A stretch of 36,375 nt of DNA from Christensenella sp. UBA1685 (GTDB lineage Bacteria; Bacillota; Clostridia; Christensenellales; CAG-138). Of this stretch, positions 23,284 to 30,917 are shown piece after piece. The stretch covers positions 1 to 36,375 of the forward strand of contig DCKB01000051.1 in assembly GCA_002320595.1 (NCBI GenBank), given 5' to 3'. Each line of letters opens with the position of its first letter. The stretch's first letter is position 1. The notes below the pieces were generated by a model. It was not told the origin of the DNA and did not search any database. It saw only the letters and a list, made by a program, of their open reading frames with translations. Position numbers and translations under genes: made by a program.

Positions 23284-24429
23284 TTACGACTCATACAAAT
23301 AAAACGGTTCGATCTTTTTTCGGTATTCTGCAAGCGGCGCATCAAGCGCGGAAATATAGCGCTCGCAATCGAAGGAGGCGGAAACAAGCGCATCGGAGCC
23401 GAACAGCTTGCTTTCAAATTCCGGATCGGTGTAGGAGAACTCCGGATTTTGCGCGCGAATCACGCAAAGCAGGCGCAATGCTGTTTCAAACGGGCGGAAG
23501 GCCGCGCGATCTGTCACATGAATCTGGATTCCGCGGCAGCGCTCGCCGCGGAATTTTGCGCTGTAAGGCGTATAAAAGGTTTCGCGGAACAGGCAGCCTT
23601 CGTGGGGCAGAAGGGAAAGCGCATGGATTGCATCCCGGACGCGGAGCCACGGCGCGCCAATCATCTCAAATGGTTTGGCAGTGCCGCGCCCATCGGAAAG
23701 ATTTGTTCCTTCAAGCAGGCAGGTACCCGGATAAACGAGGGCGCAATCCACAGTGGGAATCGCAGGAGAAGGCGCGACAAGCGGCAATGCAGCTTCATCG
23801 TAATACAAGCCCCGCGTCACGCCTGCACAAGGGACGACTGTGAGGGCGCAGCCGATGTGCTCCGTTTCGTTGATAAAACGCGCGAATTCGCCAATGGTCA
23901 GGCCTGTTCGTGCAGCAGTTGCATATTTGCAAACAAAGGATGAGAAAGCCGGAGAGAGGACGTTTCCCTGCGGAATGCAGCCAATCATCGGCGGCCGGTC
24001 AAGCACAACAAACGGCACGCCAGCGGCGGCGCAGGCTTCCATGGATTCCGTCATCGTGTACTGATAGGTATAGTACCGCGCGCCTACATCCTGCATATCG
24101 AAAAATACGCAATCCAGCTCCGTCATCCTGCGGAACGCGGCGCCTTTGCCGGGGCCATAGGTGCTATAAACAGGAAGGCCGGTCGCTTCATCTACATAGT
24201 CCGGCACATCCCCGCCCGCATCCACGTTCCCCCGTACGCCGTGTTCCGGCGAAAACAGCGCGACAAGCGTATAGAGCTCTGCAAGCACATCATAGGTGGG
24301 CCGAAGGTTCGGCAGAACGCCCGTAGGGTTTGTGATGAGGCCTACGCGAGCCGCTTTTGCCGCTATGGATTTGGGCAGCGGCGTACCCGAGAGAACTTCA
24401 GCGCCGGGCGAAACAACGGCTTTTTTCAT
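23284..24429 (-). CDS. DUF1343 protein, probable exo-beta-N-acetylmuramidase (NamZ-like)
   Basis: This 381-residue protein matches the DUF1343 family: 'LFSPEHGVRGNVDAG', 'FFDMQDVGARYYTYQYTM', 'VVLDRPPMIG', and 'PGTCLLEGTNLSDGRGTAKP'-type blocks followed by 'FEMIGAPWL'. B. subtilis NamZ (YbbC) of this family removes terminal N-acetylmuramic acid from peptidoglycan fragments. I see no signal peptide in MKKAVVSPGAEVLSGTPLPK, so it may act in the cytoplasm on imported muropeptides, unlike secreted NamZ. Ribosome site AAGGAG. No clear own promoter; it may be read from the upstream zinc-ribbon gene through a terminator. Confidence 0.88.
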   Translation of the reverse strand: MKKAVVSPGAEVLSGTPLPKSIAAKAARVGLITNPTGVLPNLRPTYDVLAELYTLVALFSPEHGVRGNVDAGGDVPDYVDEATGLPVYSTYGPGKGAAFRRMTELDCVFFDMQDVGARYYTYQYTMTESMEACAAAGVPFVVLDRPPMIGCIPQGNVLSPAFSSFVCKYATAARTGLTIGEFARFINETEHIGCALTVVPCAGVTRGLYYDEAALPLVAPSPAIPTVDCALVYPGTCLLEGTNLSDGRGTAKPFEMIGAPWLRVRDAIHALSLLPHEGCLFRETFYTPYSAKFRGERCRGIQIHVTDRAAFRPFETALRLLCVIRAQNPEFSYTDPEFESKLFGSDALVSASFDCERYISALDAPLAEYRKKIEPFYLYES

Positions 24430-24460
24430 GAATTTCTCCTTTTTAGAAATGAATTAAGCA

Positions 24461-24498
24461 AAGCAAAAGAGCGCCTGGTTTAAGGCGCTCTTTTGCTT
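24461..24498 (-). terminator. Terminator between zinc-ribbon gene and namZ-like gene
   Basis: A perfect 16-bp inverted repeat, AAGCAAAAGAGCGCCT (24461-24476) with AGGCGCTCTTTTGCTT (24483-24498), has a 6-base loop. On the minus strand it follows the zinc-ribbon gene and precedes namZ. It should strongly reduce read-through. Confidence 0.8.
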
Positions 24499-24529
24499 AT
24501 CCCTGCGCCTGATACGGCAAAGCGCGGGT

Positions 24530-24916
24530 TTAATAAGAGTAGGCGATGCGATTCACAATGGAGGCAAAAACGCCGGCAAACAGCACTACGAAAAGAATTG
24601 TCAGCACAACGCCAATGAGTATCCAAATGAGCTTCGCTTTGGCCCAAGCCTTGCGGTTTGGATTGGAGCCATCGCCAAAAGCCCAGACAAAACACATGAT
24701 GAGGCCGACAAGTGGGATCGCCAAAATGAGATCCATCAGGAAAAACTGGCCGGTTGTCAATGGTTGGTTGTTCATGGGCTGCATCACAACAGGTGCTGAC
24801 GGTTGATAGTCAGCCTGCTGGGCTGCCTGCTGTGCGCCGGCATCCAGGCGGGCGCCACAGGTGATGCAGAACTTCGTGGAATCGGAATTGTTGGTACCGC
24901 AATTCGGACAAATCAT
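24530..24916 (-). CDS. Small zinc-ribbon membrane protein
   Basis: This 128-residue protein starts with a zinc ribbon, MICPNCGTNNSDSTKFCITC (Cys3, Cys6, Cys17, Cys20). A Gln/Ala/Pro-rich linker (about 28-55) and two hydrophobic helices (about 58-80 and 97-120) follow. This zinc-ribbon plus two-TM layout is common in clostridial proteins of unknown role. The frame is open far upstream without a plausible start. The ATG at 24916 is chosen because the zinc ribbon begins at it and a G-rich ribosome site precedes it. It is divergent from the Tim44-like gene, which carries its zinc ribbon at the other end. Confidence 0.75.
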   Translation of the reverse strand: MICPNCGTNNSDSTKFCITCGARLDAGAQQAAQQADYQPSAPVVMQPMNNQPLTTGQFFLMDLILAIPLVGLIMCFVWAFGDGSNPNRKAWAKAKLIWILIGVVLTILFVVLFAGVFASIVNRIAYSY

Positions 24917-24952
24917 ACAAAAACCCCCCTTTTGTATTATGATTCTTTTTAT

Positions 24953-24961
24953 ATAGTACCA
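24953..24961 (-). promoter_or_regulatory. Candidate extended -10 promoter of the zinc-ribbon gene
   Basis: On the minus strand TGG (24961-24959) immediately precedes TACTAT (24958-24953), an extended -10 about 37 bases before the ATG. No convincing -35 is seen. Confidence 0.35.
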
Positions 24962-25035
24962 CAGGAAAGCCCTGAATGAAAGAAAAATCTGCGTTGAAAA
25001 GGAAGCGCTGCCGCGCTGCCGCTGCGTGTTGGGTG

Positions 25036-25065
25036 TAGACATATGCGCGTAAAATGAATTATAAT
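25036..25065 (+). promoter_or_regulatory. Promoter of the Tim44-like gene
   Basis: The -35 is TAGACA (25036-25041) and the -10 is TATAAT (25060-25065), with an 18-bp spacer. The leader is about 67 nt and ends with AAGAAAGGG. Confidence 0.6.
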
Positions 25066-25138
25066 AACATAGGATCAAAGTGATGGGCATAAAGCATTTG
25101 CGGGCACTGCGCTCAAATTCAAGAAAGGGTAAAATGCA

Positions 25139-26062
25139 ATGAAAAAGAAACGCATAAGGCCGTTCCTTTTGGCTTGCCTCCTGTTGGCGGTGCTTCTTAT
25201 GGTACCGGCGACCGGACTTGCGGATGCAGGGGGCTTTGCCGGCGATTCCGATTACGGCGGAGGCAGCGATTGGGGCGGAAGCGGCGATTGGGGAAGTGAC
25301 AGCGACTGGGGAAGCAGCAGCGGCGATGGGTTTGTCATCTGGAACGGCGGTGGCAGCGGAACCGGAAGCGGCGGCGGGCTGATTTTCTGGATCATTGTGG
25401 TTGCCGTCATTTATTTTGTTATCCGTGCAAAAGGGAAGAAGGGCGGCGGAAACGGCGCTGTGAACCCGGGAGCATCGCGCACCGTGCTGCCGATGACGAT
25501 TGCGCAGCTTAAGGAGATGGATCCCAACTTCTCCGAGGAAGCCATGAAAGAAAAGATTGGCAACCTTTATATCCGCATGCAGGATTGCTGGCAGAACAAA
25601 AAGTGGGAGGAGATGCGCACCAGCATGACGGACGCGCTCTTCAACCAGATGGGCAGCCAGCTTGCGGCGCTCATACGCAACAAGCAGACGAACTATGTGG
25701 AGCGCATCGCGGTACTCGGTGTCGACCTTACCGGCTTTGGGCAAGATGAAAAGAACGACATTATTACGGCGCTTGTGCGCACGCGCATCGTGGATTATAC
25801 TGTTTCGGATGAAACGGGCGCCGTGGTCAGCGGAAGCAAGACGGCGGAAAAATTCCTGACCTATGAATGGACGCTCGTTCGCACCAAGGGCACAAAGACT
25901 GTGAAGGCGGATGCAAACGAAACGGCACATTGTCCGAACTGCGGAGCGCCGCTTGACCTGAACCACACTGCCAAGTGCGAGTATTGCGGTGCAATCATCA
26001 CGGCTGCGGAGTACGATTGGGTCATTTCCGCGATCAAGGGGATCTCACAGCGTACCTCATAA
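25139..26062 (+). CDS. Tim44-like domain membrane protein with C-terminal zinc ribbon
   Basis: This 307-residue protein has several parts in order. A signal-like hydrophobic segment is at 7-28. A low-complexity Gly/Asp/Trp/Ser stretch at 31-63 follows ('GGSDWGGSGDWGSDSDWGSS'). A transmembrane helix is at about 80-97. A Tim44-like domain spans about 118-250 ('LYIRMQDCWQNKKWEEMRTS', 'NYVERIAVLGVDLTGFGQDE'). A zinc ribbon follows (Cys265, Cys268, Cys280, Cys283). In bacteria Tim44-like domains occur in membrane-associated proteins of mostly unknown function. Its partners and targets here are unknown. Confidence 0.8.
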   Translation: MKKKRIRPFLLACLLLAVLLMVPATGLADAGGFAGDSDYGGGSDWGGSGDWGSDSDWGSSSGDGFVIWNGGGSGTGSGGGLIFWIIVVAVIYFVIRAKGKKGGGNGAVNPGASRTVLPMTIAQLKEMDPNFSEEAMKEKIGNLYIRMQDCWQNKKWEEMRTSMTDALFNQMGSQLAALIRNKQTNYVERIAVLGVDLTGFGQDEKNDIITALVRTRIVDYTVSDETGAVVSGSKTAEKFLTYEWTLVRTKGTKTVKADANETAHCPNCGAPLDLNHTAKCEYCGAIITAAEYDWVISAIKGISQRTS

Positions 26063-26069
26063 TAAAACT

Positions 26070-26112
26070 TTCCCGCGCTTCCGGCAGACCTGTTCTGACG
26101 GAAACGCGGGAA
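26070..26112. repeat. Long inverted repeat between the Tim44-like and C39 genes
   Basis: TTCCCGCGCTTCCG (26070-26083) faces CGGAAACGCGGGAA (26099-26112) with 13 of 14 pairs and a 15-base loop. It begins 8 bp after the Tim44-like stop. On the plus strand no T tract follows. On the minus strand a T-rich run (AAAGTTTTATT) does, although no minus-strand gene enters from the right. It could be a processing or stability hairpin. Confidence 0.5.
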
Positions 26113-26148
26113 GTATGAAGAACAATTAAAAACGGAAAGGGAGATACC

Positions 26149-27894
26149 ATGAAACCTGTAAGACGGATCGCAAGCCTTTTGCTTGCACTGCTGCTCGTCC
26201 TGCCGCTCGCAAACGTTTCGTTTGCAGCAAAGGAAAAAGGAGAGCCGGTCGGCGGAAACCTCATTAAGCTTGGCACGTTGGAGGACTTTGAGAAAGGGAC
26301 GTTGACCAACGTGGCCGCATCCGCTTCCGATGTGAGTGACGGCGCAGTGCGCCTTGCCGAAGGACAGACGGATGGCGAGTATGTTTCGCAGATTTTTGAG
26401 GTGGAGCCATTTGAATATCTCGTCGCCTCATGGAACGCCGAAGTGCCTGCGGGCACCTATGTGGAAGTTAAAGCCCGGGCTTACGTGGACATGAAAAAAA
26501 CCTGGACAGAATGGCTCTCCTGGGGCAAATGGTCCCGCGACGTTGCAGAGCGCGGCAGCGCGAACACCGAAACTGAGATTGCCGGCGTAGACACGGACAT
26601 TTTCACCATTTACGGTTCGGATGGGGAGACGGCAAGCCTTGTGCAGCTCAAAGTTGTGCTGCATTCGGACGATCCATCTGTGACCCCCGTGCTGGATCAG
26701 GTCGCGGCGACCTATAAGAATACGCTCGAAGGACAGGCAATTCAGCCCTCGCTTGCCTATTCGCTTTATGATGGCCAGCTTCCCGAAAAGGTGGAGCCCA
26801 ACTGCCCGGCGATTTCGCAGATGGTGCGCGAGCCTTCCATCGCCGATGTAATCTGCAGCGCCACTACCATCTGCACACTTCTCAACGCGCATGGCGAGGA
26901 TTTGCTACCGGAGCAGGTCGCTCTGCTGTGCTACGATTCAAACTATGAAGGGTTTGGCAACTGGCCGTTCAGCGTTGCCGTTGCGGGTATGTTCGGCTAT
27001 GACGCATATGTGCAGTATGCGGATTTTGACCTCCTGCGCAACGAACTTGCAAACGGAAACCCGGTGGGGCTGAGCGTGCGGTATTCCTCAAGCCAGAACG
27101 GAAGCTACCCATACCTTGAAAACGGCGCGGCCAACAATACCGCCGGCCATCTCATTACCATTACGGGATATGAAACGATCGACGGTGTGGAATATTTTTA
27201 TTCCAGCGACGCGGCTGCGGGTTCCGATGCAGGGTGCCTGCGCAGGTATCGTGCAGACCAGCTTGACGCCGCGTGGAGCGGGCGCATCGCATACATCGTG
27301 CACGGGAAGCAGAATCCATCTGCAACCGCCATTGAAACCATCGAAGCAAATCTTGTTCCCGTAGCAGGCGAAGCGGATACCTACCGGCTGGATACGGACG
27401 CCGTGGAGCTTAATTCGCGCTTCCGGGCGAACAAGCTAAAGTCGGCCGGAGCCGGCATTGCATGCCTTACCATTGACGGGCACGACGCTGTAGCCGATGC
27501 GGAAAAGCTGCCTGTGCTCCTCAAGGCAAACCGTATGTTTAAATACAGCGTTAGTTATAATCCGGAGGGGACGCTGAATTTCAGCCCCGAACGGCTGATG
27601 GGCGCGGCGGAACCCGGCGAAACATGGACGTTCCGCCTTTATGTGATGACGAACGACGGCAAGTACATTGAAACCAGCCTCGACGTAACCAAGCCCGCGG
27701 CAGAGGAGACCCCGGCGCCTACGGAAACGCCTGCCGCAACGCCTGAGGCTACGCCTACGGCAACAGAGGAACCTGTGGCTCCCGCAGCGGCAAAAGATGG
27801 GAACGGCGGCGCAACGGCAGCCATCATCGCCGTTGCGGTCGTGCTCATCGGTGCGGCATACCTGTTCTTACGCAGAAAGAAGAGCGGTCGATAA
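26149..27894 (+). CDS. C39-like cysteine peptidase, surface-anchored
   Basis: This 581-residue protein has a signal peptide (1-27, ending NVSFAA) and an N-terminal beta-rich region (about 80-190) containing 'VASWNAEVPAGTYVEVKARA', usual for secreted C39-family proteins. A papain-like C39_2 domain (about 200-385) has candidate catalytic Cys236 ('VICSATTICTLL'), His334 ('AGHLITITGY') and Asp354. A Pro/Thr/Glu-rich wall-spanning linker (about 525-545) and a C-terminal TM helix with a basic tail (RRKKSGR) complete it. There is no LPxTG motif. The Cys context 'CSATT' differs from the usual 'CGPTS'. It may trim a surface protein or peptide. Ribosome site AAAGGGAG. Confidence 0.8.
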   Translation: MKPVRRIASLLLALLLVLPLANVSFAAKEKGEPVGGNLIKLGTLEDFEKGTLTNVAASASDVSDGAVRLAEGQTDGEYVSQIFEVEPFEYLVASWNAEVPAGTYVEVKARAYVDMKKTWTEWLSWGKWSRDVAERGSANTETEIAGVDTDIFTIYGSDGETASLVQLKVVLHSDDPSVTPVLDQVAATYKNTLEGQAIQPSLAYSLYDGQLPEKVEPNCPAISQMVREPSIADVICSATTICTLLNAHGEDLLPEQVALLCYDSNYEGFGNWPFSVAVAGMFGYDAYVQYADFDLLRNELANGNPVGLSVRYSSSQNGSYPYLENGAANNTAGHLITITGYETIDGVEYFYSSDAAAGSDAGCLRRYRADQLDAAWSGRIAYIVHGKQNPSATAIETIEANLVPVAGEADTYRLDTDAVELNSRFRANKLKSAGAGIACLTIDGHDAVADAEKLPVLLKANRMFKYSVSYNPEGTLNFSPERLMGAAEPGETWTFRLYVMTNDGKYIETSLDVTKPAAEETPAPTETPAATPEATPTATEEPVAPAAAKDGNGGATAAIIAVAVVLIGAAYLFLRRKKSGR

Positions 27895-27904
27895 AAGAAG
27901 ATAG

Positions 27905-27940
27905 AAAACAGCCGCCCGGCCTGGCCGGGCGGCTGTTTTT
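27905..27940 (+). terminator. Terminator after the C39-like gene
   Basis: The inverted repeat AAAACAGCCGCCCGG (27905-27919) with CCGGGCGGCTGTTTT (27925-27939) is perfect over 15 bp, with a 5-base loop and a T tract. It separates the surface peptidase from the ECF operon. Confidence 0.9.
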
Positions 27941-27953
27941 ATGCGCTTTTTCT

Positions 27954-27982
27954 TTGCCTTTTGGGCATTTGTGCGGTATAAT
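27954..27982 (+). promoter_or_regulatory. Promoter of the ECF-truA operon
   Basis: The -35 is TTGCCT (27954-27959) and the -10 is TATAAT (27977-27982), with a 17-bp spacer. It precedes ecfA1 by about 67 bp and follows the terminator directly. Confidence 0.6.
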
Positions 27983-28049
27983 ACTAAATTGGCTATGTGG
28001 GGCTTGCAAAGGCCATTTCGGCTTGTGCGCCCAGAAACGGGGGACCGTG

Positions 28050-28880
28050 ATGATCGAGATAGACAACATATCCTACAGCTATGAGGACTCCGGACGCGCC
28101 GCGCTTTCGGGCGTTACGCTTTCTATAAAAAAAGGTGAGTTTCTTGCAGTGGTGGGGCATAACGGCAGCGGAAAATCCACGCTTGCAAAACACCTGAACG
28201 CATTGCTCCTGCCTACGGAGGGTACGGTGCGCGTTGCGGGGATGGACACAAAGGATGAGGCGAATACGCTTCCAATCCGCCAAAAGGTGGGCATGGTATT
28301 TCAGAACCCTGACAATCAGCTGGTGACCACTGTGGTGGAGGAGGATGTCGCCTTCGGACCGGAAAACCTGGGTGTGCCGGGCGCGGAGATCCGCACGCGT
28401 GTAGATGCGGCGCTTGCGGCAGTCGGCATGGAGGAGTATGCGGCGCGTGCACCGCACATGCTTTCCGGCGGTCAAAAACAACGCATCGCAATTGCAGGAA
28501 TGCTTGCGATGGAGCCAGAGGTGTTGGTGCTGGATGAAGCAACGGCGATGCTGGACCCGCGCGGCCGGCGTGAAATTCTTGCAATTGTTTCAAAGCTTCA
28601 TCGCGAAAAGGGGATCACGGTGGTGATGATCACACAATATATGGAGGAGGCAACGGTGGCCGACCGCGTTGCCGTAATGGCGGATGGAACGCTGCTTTTG
28701 ACGGGAACCCCGCGTGAGGTATTCATGCAGACGGAGCTTTTGCGCGCACACCGGCTGGATGTTCCTGCGATGACGGAACTGAAAGAGCGGCTGAATGCGC
28801 ACGGCGCATCTCTGCCGGACGATATTTTAACTGTGGAGGATATGGCGGACGCAATATGCCGATCGTTGTTGAAAAACTGA
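28050..28880 (+). CDS. ecfA1: Energy-coupling factor transporter ATPase EcfA1
   Basis: EcfA1 has 276 residues from the ATG at 28050 (MIEIDNISYSYEDSGRAALS), which has a G-rich ribosome site. An in-frame upstream ATG would add a Cys-rich stretch not found in the family. Motifs are Walker A GHNGSGKST (36-44), signature LSGGQKQR and Walker B 'VLVLDEATAMLDP'. It pairs with EcfA2 and EcfT to power vitamin uptake by interchangeable S components, none of which lies in this window. It overlaps ecfA2 by 25 bp. Confidence 0.95.
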   Translation: MIEIDNISYSYEDSGRAALSGVTLSIKKGEFLAVVGHNGSGKSTLAKHLNALLLPTEGTVRVAGMDTKDEANTLPIRQKVGMVFQNPDNQLVTTVVEEDVAFGPENLGVPGAEIRTRVDAALAAVGMEEYAARAPHMLSGGQKQRIAIAGMLAMEPEVLVLDEATAMLDPRGRREILAIVSKLHREKGITVVMITQYMEEATVADRVAVMADGTLLLTGTPREVFMQTELLRAHRLDVPAMTELKERLNAHGASLPDDILTVEDMADAICRSLLKN

Positions 28881-29716
28881 ACCATGCCTATATGGAGGGC
28901 AGTACGCTTGCGCACGACGCCCTGAAGGACGTTACCCTCACGATTGGGGACGGCGAGTTTCTGGGGTTGATTGGGCATACGGGCAGCGGAAAGTCTACGT
29001 TTGTGCAGCATTTGAACGGCCTTTTGCAGCCAACTTCCGGAAGTGTGACGGTGGATGGCTTTGATATGGCGGATAAAAAGCAGCGCGTTCAGGGCAGGCG
29101 GCTTGTTGGCATGGTGTTCCAATATCCGGAATACCAGCTGTTTGAGGAAACTGTTGCAAAGGATGTAGCCTTTGGCGTAAAAAACATGGGTGTGCCAGAG
29201 GCGGAGGCGATGGCGCGCGCGGACGAGGCGATGGCGCTTGTCGGACTTGCCCCGGAACGCTTCCGGGACAAGTCCCCGTTTGAACTTTCGGGCGGCGAAA
29301 AGCGGCGTGCGGCGCTTGCGGGCATCATTGTGATGCGGCCGAAATATTTGGTGCTGGACGAGCCGATGGCAGGCCTTGACCCGCTGGGCAGGCGCGATAT
29401 TCTTGATACCATTGACCATCTGCGCGCCACGCTGGGTTGCGCGGTTGTGATGGTATCGCACTCCATGGACGACATGGCAGATCGTGCCGAGCGTGTGGCG
29501 GTGCTTTCTGCAGGCACGCTTTTGCGCGTAGGCTCCACGGCGGAAATCTTCGGGGATGCAAAGTTTCTGCTGGAAAACGGATTGGATGTGCCTCAGGTTT
29601 CCCGCCTTGCGCTTGCGCTGCGCGCGCGCGGCGTAGCGTTGCCGGAAACCATATATGCGATGGATGAGATGGAGCTTGCGCTCTGCAACCTTCTTGGGAA
29701 GGGGGCGGAGATCTGA
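28856..29716 (+). CDS. ecfA2: Energy-coupling factor transporter ATPase EcfA2
   Basis: EcfA2 has 286 residues. Motifs are Walker A GHTGSGKST (40-48), 'VFQYPEYQLFEETVAKDVAF' Q-loop region, signature 'LSGGEKRR' and Walker B 'YLVLDEPMAGLDP'. These differ from EcfA1 in the way expected of the second ATPase. The ATG at 28856 lies within ecfA1 and the stop overlaps ecfT by one base (TGATG). Confidence 0.95.
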   Translation: MPIVVEKLNHAYMEGSTLAHDALKDVTLTIGDGEFLGLIGHTGSGKSTFVQHLNGLLQPTSGSVTVDGFDMADKKQRVQGRRLVGMVFQYPEYQLFEETVAKDVAFGVKNMGVPEAEAMARADEAMALVGLAPERFRDKSPFELSGGEKRRAALAGIIVMRPKYLVLDEPMAGLDPLGRRDILDTIDHLRATLGCAVVMVSHSMDDMADRAERVAVLSAGTLLRVGSTAEIFGDAKFLLENGLDVPQVSRLALALRARGVALPETIYAMDEMELALCNLLGKGAEI

Positions 29717-30519
29717 TGCGGGATATTACGCTTGGCCAGTATTTCCCGGGCAATTCGCCCATCCATCGGCTGGATCCGCGCACCAAGCTTTTGGGCATGC
29801 TCGCTTATATTATCGTAATTTTCTTCGTGAAGAAGATTACCGTATTCCTGTTGCCGGCATTGTTCGTTGCCATGGTGACATACCTTGCGCGCGTCCCGCT
29901 TTCCTATTTGGTGCGCTCGCTGAAACCCATCCGTTTTTTGCTCGTTTTCATGTTTTTCATCAATTTGTTCATGGTGAAGACGGGCGATCTCATTTGGGAA
30001 TGGCGGTTTATCCAAATTACGGAAGGCGGCGTTTATCAGGCCGTCTATATCACGCTGCGCCTGGTGCTGCTGCTTGCGGGTACGTCGCTTATGACGCTCA
30101 CGACAACACCCATTGCGCTTACAGACGCATTGGAAAAACTGCTCACGCCGTTTGGAAAACTCGGCTTTCCGGCGCATGAACTTGCGATGATGATGACCAT
30201 CGCTTTGCGTTTTATCCCGACTCTCATCGAAGAAGCGGATAAAATCATGAAGGCGCAGATGGCGCGCGGTGCGGACTTTGAATCCGGCAACATATTCCGG
30301 CGTGCGAAAAGCATGATCCCCGTGTTGGTACCGTTGTTCATCAGCGCATTCCGCAGGGCGGACGAACTTGCGATGGCCATGGAAAGCCGCTGTTACCATG
30401 GCGGAAAGGGGCGCACGCGGATGCATGTGCTGCGCTTTGCACCGCGTGACGCGGCGGCTGCTGCGGCATTTGCGGCGATGACGGGCATGATTGTTTTGGT
30501 GCAGGCATTATGGGTTTGA
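29716..30519 (+). CDS. ecfT: Energy-coupling factor transporter transmembrane protein EcfT
   Basis: EcfT has 267 residues and about five hydrophobic helices. Near the start it has 'GNSPIHRLDPRTKLLGMLAY', typical of EcfT. The coupling-helix motifs are 'MKAQMARGADFESG' and 'AMESRCYHGGKGRTRM', both of the Ala-Arg-Gly type that binds the two ATPases. It completes the ECF core module. Confidence 0.95.
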   Translation: MRDITLGQYFPGNSPIHRLDPRTKLLGMLAYIIVIFFVKKITVFLLPALFVAMVTYLARVPLSYLVRSLKPIRFLLVFMFFINLFMVKTGDLIWEWRFIQITEGGVYQAVYITLRLVLLLAGTSLMTLTTTPIALTDALEKLLTPFGKLGFPAHELAMMMTIALRFIPTLIEEADKIMKAQMARGADFESGNIFRRAKSMIPVLVPLFISAFRRADELAMAMESRCYHGGKGRTRMHVLRFAPRDAAAAAAFAAMTGMIVLVQALWV

Positions 30520-30917
30520 GCAACAGAACAAAATTCATTCTATTGGGCTTGGCGGCAGTACTGCTTGTTGTTGCTGCGGTTTGGAGTGTACAGCTTGCTA
30601 AGGATGACACGCTTGCCCACCTTGCAGAGGAACTGAATGCCTTTGGGTACTCGCTGGAAGGAGAGGACATTTACGTTCTGGGCGAGTCGCGCGGTATTTC
30701 AATTGCCGAAGTGCTTGCGGGAACGGATTTGACCGAGGCGGTTGCGGCGAGCCGTGCTGCCGGGTTCCCCTCGGATGTGAATGCCGTGGGGGACATCGTA
30801 GCCATGCTTGCCAACACCGAAGCGGGTGTAATCACGCTGTATTTGCGGAATGAAGCGATTGAACTTTGCTTCATTCAGACGGATGAAGGCCAAGTATTGC
30901 CGCTGGGGGAATCATGA
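30510..30917 (+). CDS. Single-TM hypothetical protein in the ECF-truA operon
   Basis: This 135-residue protein has a short basic N-terminus, a transmembrane helix at about 9-29 (FILLGLAAVLLVVAAVW), and an extracytoplasmic domain of about 100 residues that I do not recognise. The gene overlaps the end of ecfT by 10 bp and the truA start by 4 bp, so it is expressed in the middle of a translationally coupled run. The function is unknown. Its coupling suggests a membrane role, but proximity to ECF alone does not show one. Confidence 0.75.
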   Translation: MGLSNRTKFILLGLAAVLLVVAAVWSVQLAKDDTLAHLAEELNAFGYSLEGEDIYVLGESRGISIAEVLAGTDLTEAVAASRAAGFPSDVNAVGDIVAMLANTEAGVITLYLRNEAIELCFIQTDEGQVLPLGES

